This document shows, piece by piece, positions 49,970-64,000 of a stretch of DNA of 64,000 bases; within the stretch, counting starts at the first letter, position 1; every line of letters starts with the position of its first letter. The stretch is from Episyrphus balteatus (lineage: Eukaryota; Arthropoda; Insecta; Diptera; Syrphidae). The translations under genes were made by a program, and so were the position numbers. The DNA lies in assembly GCF_945859705.1 (NCBI RefSeq), contig NC_079134.1:84886951-84950950 (forward strand). Reading direction: 5' to 3'. The notes below the pieces were generated by a model, which made no database searches, was not told the DNA's origin, and saw nothing but the letters and a program-made list of their open reading frames with translations.

Positions 49970-51833
49970 ATGTCAAAATTAAAAAAAAAATTAAATCTGC
50001 TGTGAGTGGAGGAGCCGTCAGTCTCATCCCGGAAACCATACCTTAGTTTATCGAAGATGATCCAGAAGAAGAAGTTCCCAATAACTTCAGCAAAAAGGAT
50101 ACCTACTAAATACGGTCTGCAAATTTTAGTCGAGCCTGACGACTATGTGGTATGTCTAAATTTTTTAATATATTTTGCATTTTCATTTAAAAATTATATA
50201 TATTATATTATATAATTTTTAGGTTATTTTTGCCAAAACGCTGTAACAACCAAATGGATGAGGAGGACATCGCGGAGCTACACACGCTCTGCCTGGAGGT
50301 CGTGGAGCCTTGGGATCGCTCATTCGTGATTGATTTCCACGACAAAGAGCACCCAGGACAGTTGCAAAATCAGCAGCAACAATAAGTTTATCAACAACAC
50401 CAACAGCAGAAACATCAACAACAACATCAACAACACCAACAGCAGGAGCAACACCAACAGCAGGAACAACAACATCAACAAGAACTACAAGAACAACTTC
50501 AACAGCAGCAACATCAACATGAACAGCAACAACACCAACAGAAACTCCGAAGAGGGAGGAAACAAAAGAATGATGTCATTATTGAAGAGGTAGAACATAT
50601 TTTGCCTACACTCTTCTTAAATTCTCAAAACGAATTACTTAATTCGCAAAAAAACTTTTTTAAATAAAATAAAAATTAAAAAAAATATTTTTTCCTTTGT
50701 TTTTATTTTTGATTTCAGCGAATTAAAATTCTGACTGATTTAAGTACCAAAATTAAGCGGTTTAATTTAAATGGGCGGAAAATTGCTTTTAAAATCAACC
50801 CTATTCCAAGTCATGAAGAACCAACTTCATGGATAAGAAAGGCGATTGAAGATATGGTACGATTTGCTGTGAAAGGTCTGAATGAATCCGACAAGGTGGG
50901 AATAACGTTTTCTGGTAAAAGTTTTTCTCATGAGCGAGGTAGTGGATGGATCAACTACAAAACCTGTTCAGAGCTCTACATGGATGATGTTTGGGAAATG
51001 ATTTCCAAAATATTCCAAAGTAATTCTGATGGCCTAAGCACGGATGATTTTACGTTATCTATAACATCAGTTCAAATGCCAGCTGGAGAAGGAAGACAAC
51101 CTACCTCCATATACAATTCTTTCAACGAAGAATGTGCCAAGCGTAGAGGAATTATTTGTGTCAAAAATACGGATAACTTATGCTTGCCTCGAGATCTGGT
51201 TATAGCAAAGGCATACACGGACAAGGAGCACAATTTTGCTAGTATAAGAAGAGACATAGGCAAAATCCAAACTGAGAGAGCGCTTAAGCTTCTGAGCGAT
51301 ACTGGAATCCAAATTCTACCAGGGGGTTGTGGAATTGATGAGTGGAAATTATTTCAAACACATTTAAGAAACTACAAAATAACTGTTTACGAACACAGAA
51401 CAAAAGGCCGTAAATTAATTTACGAAGGAGTTTCAAATGACAGCTACGATAAAAAAATATATTTATTATATCATAATAAATAATCATTTCAATGTCATAA
51501 CATCTTTAACTGCCGCATTTTGCTGTTCTTTCTACTACGAGATTTGCCATGTACCCTACAATACAAAGAGTAAACATTATGGATGTTTGGCTCGTTGCTC
51601 GCAATTTCAGAGATCTCCAATATGTAAGGAAACTCAGAATCAAATTGTATGCCCCGACTGCAATCGAAATTTTAAAGGAACAGAATGTTATGACAACCAC
51701 AAAATGAACGCTCCTTCATCATCATCATCATTACAACAACAACCTATATGTGAGCAAATGAAAAGATGTTTCGCTTGTTTAAAAACCTACGAGAACACAT
51801 TTGTGGGGAGTTCTTTTGTAAAAACTTATTCTT
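49970..51833 (+). pseudogene. PolB N-terminal fragment, copy 3
   Basis: Both introns have intact borders and the shared stops and frameshift are present. The A run after the first codons is one base shorter than in copies 1, 2, 4 and 5. Single-base marks: GATGTCATT (shared with copy 4), CTTCTTAAA (shared with copy 4), FSGK (shared with copy 2) and ATTCTG at the start of the main exon (unique). It precedes the longest GATA tract. Confidence 0.82.
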
Positions 51834-55427
<3,594 letters not shown>

Positions 55428-56253
55428 TGATAAATAAATGAATGATTGTATAAATAAATGAATATATTAGTAAGTGACAAAACCCAGCGTACGATGTTGT
55501 TTATGGATCGATACGACGCACGGTGTCGTCTTTTGATAGGTATTGCATTGATGTATCTTCCTAAATAAAAAATATTCTTATCTACGATCCGTTAACCGGT
55601 TGAATACATATTTGAATATTTGAATGAAGGATAAATCAACAGAGGATTTTGAATATAAAACTAAATGAAAAAGGTGGAATTTTTTAAAGAAAATCCAATG
55701 TGAGAGGTGCAAACGTGTGTTGTATAAATAAAGGATTTTATTAGTAAATCAAAAACAAAACTCAATGTACGATGTTGTTTATGACTCTGATCTGTGGACC
55801 TGCTCCTATGGTTGAATACATATTTTAAATTTAAAAAAAGGTCAGTGTAAGATCTGCGAACGTGTGATGTATAAACAAATGATTTTATTAGTAAGTCACG
55901 AAACCCAAAGGATCGATGCGCGTGGTGTAGTCGTCTCAAAACCCAATGTACGATGTTGCTTATGACTCTGCTCTATAGACCAACCGACCGTTAATCGGTT
56001 GAATACATATTTGAATATTTGAATGACGGATAAATCAACAGAGGATTCTGAAAATAAAACTTCAATAAAAATATTTTTAATGATGTATAAATCAACAGAG
56101 GATTCTGAATATAAAACAGGTAAGGGAATGCTATATTTTCTTGAAGGGGAAAGACAGGTCAAATAATGCACTGAGTGTCAGGAGTGATAATTTTTAGATT
56201 TTTTTCTTAATTTCATATTAGGGGAAATGACCAAAATATTCGTCAGTCCATAC

Positions 56254-56290
56254 TATAAAAGCAATAGTTGTCTGAGTTTTTGAATCAGTT
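56254..56290 (+). promoter_or_regulatory. TATA + initiator core promoter of PolB unit 4
   Basis: TATAAAAG at 56254 and TCAGTT at 56285, ATG at 56332; identical to the other units. Confidence 0.6.
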
Positions 56291-56331
56291 TAAGTTCTTT
56301 AGTGAATACTTACAACCTACAACTAACCAAC

Positions 56332-58196
56332 ATGTCAAAATTAAAAAAAAAAATTAAATCTGCTGTGAGTGGAGAAGCCGTCAGTCTCATCCCGGAAACC
56401 ATACCTTAGTTTATCGAAGATGATCCAGAAGAAGAAGTTCCCAATAACTTCAGCAAAAAGGATACCTACTAAATACGGTCTGCAAATTTTAGTCGAGCCT
56501 GACGACTATGTGGTATGTCTAAATTTTTTAATATATTTTGCATTTTCATTTAAAAATTATATATATTATATTATATAATTTTTAGGTTATTTTTGCCAAA
56601 ACGCTGTAACAACCAAATGGATGAGGAGGACATCGCGGAGCTACACACGCTCTGCCTGGAGGTCGTGGAGCCTTGGGATCGCTCCTTCGTGATTGATTTC
56701 CACGACAAAGAGCACCCAGGACAGTTGCAAAATCAGCAGCAACAATAAGTTTATCAACAACACCAACAGCAGAAACATCAACAACAACATCAACAACACC
56801 AACAGCAGGAGCAACACCAACAGCAGGAACAACAACATCAACAAGAACTACAAGAACAACTTCAACAGCAGCAACATCAACATGAACAGCAACAACACCA
56901 ACAGAAACTCCGAAGAGGGAGGAAACAAAAGAATGATGTCATTATTGAAGAGGTAGAACATATTTTGCCTACACTCTTCTTAAATTCTCAAAACGAATTA
57001 CTTAATTCGCAAAAAAACTTTTTTAAATAAAATAAAAATTAAAAAAAAATATTTTTTCCTTTGTTTTTATTTTTGATTTCAGCGAATTAAAATTTTGACT
57101 GATTTAAGTACCAAAATTAAGCGGTTTAATTTAAATGGGCGGAAAATTGCTTTTAAAATCAACCCTATTCCAAGTCATGAAGAACCAACTTCATGGATAA
57201 GAAAGGCGATTGAAGATATGGTACGATTTGCTGTGAAAGGTCTGAATGAATCCGACAAGGTGGGAATAACGTTTTTTGGTAAAAGTTTTTCTCATGAGCG
57301 AGGTAGTGGATGGATCAACTACAAAACCTGTTCAGAGCTCTACATGGATGATGTTTGGGAAATGATTTCCAAAATATTCCAAAGTAATTCTGATGGCCTA
57401 AGCACGGATGATTTTACGTTATCTATAACATCAGTTCAAATGCCAGCTGGAGAAGGAAGACAACCTACCTCCATATACAATTCTTTCAACGAAGAATGTG
57501 CCAAGCGTAGAGGAATTATTTGTGTCAAAAATACGGATAACTTATGCTTGCCTCGAGATCTGGTTATAGCAAAGGCATACACGGACAAGGAGCACAATTT
57601 TGCTAGTATAAGAAGAGATATAGGCAAAATCCAAACTGAGAGAGCGCTTAAGCTTCTGAGCGATACTGGAATCCAAATTCTACCAGGGGGTTGTGGAATT
57701 GATGAGTGGAAATTATTTCAAACACATTTAAGAAACTACAAAATAACTGTTTACGAACACAGAACAAAAGGCCGTAAATTAATTTACGAAGGAGTTTCAA
57801 ATGACAGCTACGATAAAAAAATATATTTATTATATCATAATAAATAATCATTTCAATGTCATAACATCTTTAACTGCCGCATTTTGCTGTTCTTTCTACT
57901 ACGAGATTTGCCATGTACCCTACAATACAAAGAGTAAACATTATGGATATTTGGCTCGTTGCTCGCAATTTCAGAGATCTCCAATATGTAAGGAAACTCA
58001 GAATCAAATTGTATGCCCCGACTGCAATCGAAATTTTAAAGGAACAGAATGTTATGACAACCACAAAATGAACGCTCCTTCATCATCATCATCATTACAA
58101 CAACAACCTATATGTGAGCAAATGAAAAGATGTTTCGCTTGTTTAAAAACCTACGAGAACACATTTGTGGGGAGTTCTTTTGTAAAAACTTATTCT
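56332..58196 (+). pseudogene. PolB N-terminal fragment, copy 4
   Basis: Same exon-intron layout and shared lesions. Distinctive bases: GGAGAAGCC instead of GGAGGAGCC near the start, FFGK, GATGTCATT as in copy 3, an extra A in the second intron, and HYGYLA instead of HYGCLA in the Cys-rich part, which removes one Cys. Confidence 0.82.
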
Positions 58197-59681
<1,485 letters not shown>

Positions 59682-60501
59682 ATAAATGAATGATTGTATA
59701 AATAAATGAATATATTAGTAAGTGACAAAACCCAGCGTACGATGTTGTTTATGGATCGATACGACGCACGGTGTCGTCTTTTGATAGGTATTGCATTGAT
59801 GTATCTTCCTAAATAAAAAATATTCTTATCTACGATCCGTTAACCGGTTGAATACATATTTGAATATTTGAATGAAGGATAAATCAACAGAGGATTTTGA
59901 ATATAAAACTAAATGAAAAAGGTGGAATTTTTTAAAGAAAATCCAATGTGAGAGGTGCAAACGTGTGTTGTATAAATAAAGGATTTTATTAGTAAATCAA
60001 AAACAAAACTCAATGTACGATGTTGTTTATGACTCTGATCTGTGGACCTGCTCCTATGGTTGAATACATATTTGAAATTTAAAAAAAGGTCAGTGTAAGA
60101 TCTGCGAACGTGTGATGTATAAACAAATGATTTTATTAGTAAGTCACGAAACCCAAAGGATCGATGCGCGTGGTGTAGTCGTCTCAAAACCCAATGTACG
60201 ATGTTGCTTATGACTCTGCTCTATAGACCAACCGACCGTTAATCGGTTGAATACATATTTGAATATTTGAATGACGGATAAATCAACAGAGGATTCTGAA
60301 AATAAAACTTCAATAAAAATATTTTTAATGATGTATAAATCAACAGAGGATTCTGAATATAAAACAGGTAAGGGAATGCTATATTTTCTTGAAGGGGAAA
60401 GACAGGTCAAATAATGCACTGAGTGTCAGGAGTGATAATTTTTAGATTTTTTTCTTAATTTCATATTAGGGGAAATGACCAAAATATTCGTCAGTCCATA
60501 C

Positions 60502-60538
60502 TATAAAAGCAATAGTTGTCTGAGTTTTTGAATCAGTT
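60502..60538 (+). promoter_or_regulatory. TATA + initiator core promoter of PolB unit 5
   Basis: TATAAAAG at 60502 and TCAGTT at 60533, ATG at 60580; identical to the other units. Confidence 0.6.
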
Positions 60539-60579
60539 TAAGTTCTTCAGTGAATACTTACAACCTACAACTAACCAAC

Positions 60580-61700
60580 ATGTCAAAATTAAAAAAAAAA
60601 ATTAAATCTGCTGTGAGTGGAGGAGCCGTCAGTCTCATCCCGGAAACCATACCTTAGTTTATCGAAGATGATCCAGAAGAAGAAGTTCCCAATAACTTCA
60701 GCAAAAAGGATACCTACTAAATACGGTCTGCAAATTTTAGTCGAGCCTGACGACTATGTGGTATGTCTAAATTTTTTAATATATTTTGCATTTTCATTTA
60801 AAAATTATATATATTATATTATATAATTTTTAGGTTATTTTTGCCAAAACGCTGTAACAACCAAATGGATGAGGAGGACATCGCGGAGCTACACACGCTC
60901 TGCCTGGAGGTCGTGGAGCCTTGGGATCGCTCCTTCGTGATTGATTTCCACGACAAAGAGCACCCAGGACAGTTGCAAAATCAGCAGCAACAATAAGTTT
61001 ATCAACAACACCAACAGCAGAAACATCAACAACAACATCAACAACACCAACAGCAGGAGCAACACCAACAGCAGGAACAACAACATCAACAAGAACTACA
61101 AGAACAACTTCAACAGCAGCAACATCAACATGAACAGCAACAACACCAACAGAAACTCCGAAGAGGGAGGAAACAAAAGAATGATGTTATTATTGAAGAG
61201 GTAGAACATATTTTGCCTACACTCTTCTTAAGTTCTCAAAACGAATTACTTAATTCGCAAAAAAACTTTTTTAAATAAAATAAAAATTAAAAAAAATATT
61301 TTTTCCTTTGTTTTTATTTTTGATTTCAGCGAATTAAAATTTTGACTGATTTAAGTACCAAAATTAAGCGGTTTAATTTAAATGGGCGGAAAATTGCTTT
61401 TAAAATCAACCCTATTCCAAGTCATGAAGAACCAACTTCATGGATAAGAAAGGCGATTGAAGATATGGTACGATTTGCTGTGAAAGGTCTGAATGAATCC
61501 GACAAGGTGGGAATAACGTTTTTTGGTAAAAGTTTTTCTCATGAGCGAGGTAGTGGATGGATCAACTACAAAACCTGTTCAGAGCTCTACATGGATGATG
61601 TTTGGGAAATGATTTCCAAAATATTCCAAAGTAATTCTGATGGCCTAAGCACGGATGATTTTACGTTATCTATAACATCAGTTCAAATGCCAGCTGGAGA
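60580..61700 (+). pseudogene. PolB N-terminal fragment, copy 5 (cut by a transposon)
   Basis: Shares stops and introns with the other copies. Bases GATGTTATT, CTTCTTAAG and FFGK agree with copy 1. The main exon (from 61330) stops at SVQMPAGE, where a CAGTGCCGG transposon end begins. The remaining half of the fragment and any further GATA tract are not present up to the window edge. Confidence 0.82.
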
Positions 61701-62127
61701 AGCAGTGCCGGATTAGCCTCAAGGCAAACTAGGCAGCTGCCTAGGGGCCCCACTTCAGCTAGGGGCCCCTCACCCTGACAACGAACAAACAAAATCTCTT
61801 GGAAAAGTATCTTCAATAAAAAACAGCATTACATTGTATTTGAAAAAATAAGAAAAAAGAAGAACAAAAAAAAAGAAGAATAAAAAAACTTTTGCAAATC
61901 ATAAAAACATTAGCCCCGTTCCATTGGAGGTGGTTAGTCATGAGTAGATCTAGTACCTACTATAAATAACACAATCTTCTACTCGCGGAGATAGGAATGT
62001 GTAGTTGTTGAACTAGATTTCTACTCACGAGTAAACTACCACCTTCAATATAACAGGGCTATTGTATATATGTATGCATGTGTTTATAATGAATTATGAC
62101 TCCCATCCCATCCTGAAGGGCCCAACC
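61701..62127. mobile_element. hAT-like left end inserted in PolB copy 5
   Basis: The junction GCTGGAGAAG followed by CAGTGCCGGATTAGCC places a CAG-GCCGG type end, like that at 5630, directly in the polymerase frame. GC-rich GGGGCCCC blocks follow. By analogy an 8-bp duplication TGGAGAAG is expected at the far end, which is not seen in this window. Confidence 0.6.
61913..62059. mobile_element. 147-bp MITE with TA duplication
   Basis: Inverted ends GCCCCGTTCCATTGGAGGTG and GCCCTGTTATATTGAAGGTG (other strand) extend to a CTACTCGTGAGTAGA-type block. The flanks are TA on both sides. It is nested in the hAT-like element and resembles a mariner-type MITE. Confidence 0.75.
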
Positions 62128-62809
62128 CAGCGATGCCAGATTGAGGGATTTTTTCCCGTTTTTTTCGGGATTTTTGATTAGGGAAAACGGAAAAATCAAC
62201 CCAGAAAATGGGAATACAGTCAGCTCAAAATATATCACGTTTTAATAAAAAAGTTCTTTTTACAAATTCAAAATTCATCATATTTATATAACAAATTAAA
62301 AAAAAATACTTCTTCCCATGTGCTCCAACCTTAATATTTAAACTGTAAATCTCTTCTTAAAAAAAAAAAATATTAATATTACTTGTGTATTCGAATATAA
62401 TTCCAACGACATCGAACCACAGTTTAGTAACGAGATGGTGCCATTCAAGATCTTCATGTTGCAATCAGATACGTCAGAAAATGTGAGATTGTGCACGCAG
62501 AGAAGTTACTCAAATTGATATTAGATTTAATCAAATCACGGAATTGGTTTGTATATATTTTTTTATATAACTTTATTGTTAATAAATCTTACCTTTGTCA
62601 TTTTTTGTTTATTTGAACAACAATGTAGCTATTCAATAAAAACGATACCAATCTCTTTTCCAAGATGGCGGCTGCTCCCGACCTCCTATCATCCAAACAA
62701 ATTAACTTTTATGATAAGGACAACCTGTGTTTCGCATGAAAAAAATATTGTAACGTGAAAAAATCTGATTTCATGCCCATATTTTGACTAATTTGCCTGG
62801 GCTATAATA
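62128..62809. other. Possible hAT-like terminus and non-coding sequence
   Basis: CAGCGATGCCAGATTGAGGG at 62128, followed by GGGATTTTT/CCCG runs, resembles the ends of the 25243-25973 family. No partner end or duplication is seen. The rest up to 62809 shows no gene that I can support. Confidence 0.3.
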
Positions 62810-63630
62810 ACACAGCCACACAAAAAAATATAAAAGTTCTGGTCTGGGATTGCGACCAGGTTTTTCATATAGTTTTGGGGTCGCTGAAACCGAATCCGAA
62901 GTCCGTTTTGCCCCATCACGTCAGGTTTTCGAGATAACCTCAAAAAATGTCACGAAAACAAAAACTTTTTTTCTCCGATCTGGATGTGCGAATATGTTAT
63001 TAATATAGTTTTTGGATCGCTGAATCCAGATTCGAAGTCAATTTTGACCTATCACGTCAGGTTTCTGAGATATCCTCAACAAAATGTCAAAACCAAAAAA
63101 ACAAAATTTCTTATCTGGAGTTGCGACTCGATTTTTCATATAGTTTTTGGGTTGCTTAAACCGAATCCGAAGTCTATTTTGCCGTATCACGTCAGGTTTT
63201 TGAAATATCCTCAAAAAATGTCTAAACTAAAAAAAAAAGTTCTTATCTGACATTTTTTGAGGATATCTCAAAAACCTGACGTGATATGGCAAAATAGACT
63301 TCGGATTCGGTTTTAGCAACCCAAAAACTATATGAAAAACCTAGTCGCAACTCCAGATAAGAAATTTTGTTTTGTTGGTTTTGACATTTTTTTGAGGATA
63401 TCTCAGAAACCTGACGTTCAGCGATCCAAAAACTATATGATTAACATATTCGCACATCCAGATCAGAAAAAAAAAATTTTTGTTTTCGTGACATTTTTTG
63501 AGGTTATCTCGAAAACCTGACGTGATGGGCAAAACGGACTTCGGATTCGTTTTCAGCGACCCCTAAACTATATGAAAAACCTGGTCGCAACCCCAGACCA
63601 GAACTTTTATATTTTTTTGTGTGGCTGTGT
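62810..63630. repeat. 821-bp palindromic element built of ~120-bp repeats
   Basis: The ends CACAGCCACACAAAAAAATA are inverted, and the arms of ~400 bp match throughout, meeting near 63235. TAA lies on both sides (62808-62810 and 63630-63632). Each arm contains three diverged repeats of TATAGTTTTTGG(A/G)TCGCT, CCGAATCCGAAGTC and ATCACGTCAGGTTT. No coding sequence; a non-autonomous DNA element is most likely. Confidence 0.8.
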
Positions 63631-63693
63631 AATTGAATCAAAATTAAAACTTTTTGGTATGATTTCTCTCTCCAGTTTTATAATGAAACCGTA

Positions 63694-63868
63694 ATGCCGA
63701 CTTATCACGAGTCGATTTTCGCCGTGCGGCGAAGCTTTTCGGCGTCAGTTGAGTCGTGTGAAGGTAAGCCGCACGCGACTAAAGTGATAATCCCCGTACT
63801 AGAGTCCTAGTCGACTTTAGCCGTGAGACATATCATGTGGCTGAAACCGACTCGTGAAAAGTCGGCAT
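63694..63868. mobile_element. Short MITE (ATGCCGACTTTTCACGAGTCG family), copy 2
   Basis: Intact ends ATGCCGACTT and AAGTCGGCAT with CACGAGTCG / CGACTCGTG inside, related along its length to 4391-4542. This copy has an extra GGCGTCAGTTGAG piece in the first half. No coding capacity. Confidence 0.8.
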
Positions 63869-64000
63869 ATTAATATTTTCTAATAACTTATCGTTAATCG
63901 AAGTTATCTGTGAAGCATCAAGTTGCTTTAATGTTGAAATATCGCTGCAATATTTATTATAGTTATTACAAAACTTTTAGTTTACGTTTATAAAATGACA

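Overview
The window looks like repeat-dominated nuclear DNA of an arthropod, most likely an insect. The reasons are strong AT richness, spliced introns with GT..AG borders, TATA plus TCAGT initiator promoters, and a mix of hAT, Transib, Mutator-like, Chapaev-like, LINE and Maverick/Polinton remains. Species and order cannot be fixed from what I see. There is no bacterial gene organisation and no CRISPR array. Almost everything here is transposon-derived. The only convincing host coding sequence is one 70-bp C2H2 zinc-finger exon on the minus strand at 36434-36503.

Region 1 (1-5.4 kb) holds an eroded hAT-type element (1251-2169). It also holds a 2.3-kb element with ~370-bp inverted arms and an 8-bp target duplication (2676-4994), which carries a nested MITE and the tail of an unrecognised protein. 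Region 2 (5.4-15.2 kb) is a decayed Maverick/Polinton: protease remnant and phospholipase-A2-domain protein on the minus strand; packaging ATPase, DUF8207-like protein, two small genes and a retroviral-type integrase on the plus strand. It has been hit at least three times: a hAT element in the PLA2 gene (8-bp duplication), a ~0.9-kb MITE in the ATPase gene (TA duplication) and a complete but dead Transib/RAG1-like transposon in the DUF8207-like gene.

Region 3 (15.5-22.8 kb) is a three-level nest: a 7.4-kb element with 20-bp ends and an 8-bp duplication contains a 5.3-kb Mutator-like element with ~0.85-kb arms and a 9-bp duplication, which contains a 1.3-kb hAT element with an 8-bp duplication. 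Region 4 (22.9-26.1 kb) has a degraded LINE reverse-transcriptase tail, MITE pieces and a clean 731-bp hAT MITE. Region 5 (26.1-35.75 kb) is a very large non-autonomous element with TATCGAAT-rich ends. It contains a 0.7-kb (ATTC)n tract, large palindromes, a ~158-bp satellite that switches orientation, a TTAA MITE and a Chapaev-like 1.5-kb palindrome.

Region 6 (35.75-38.76 kb) carries the zinc-finger exon, a tRNA-like/SINE sequence and MITE pieces. Region 7 (38.76-61.7 kb) is the most unusual: five head-to-tail copies of a ~2.5-2.8-kb unit encoding the N-terminal part of a Maverick-type DNA polymerase B with its own TATA/initiator promoter. Each copy is preceded by a nearly perfect (GATA)n tract of 1.4-3.6 kb. 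All copies share the same inactivating lesions, so amplification followed inactivation and looks recent. The last copy is cut by a hAT-like end. Region 8 (61.7-64 kb) is further MITEs, including an 821-bp palindrome built from ~120-bp repeats.
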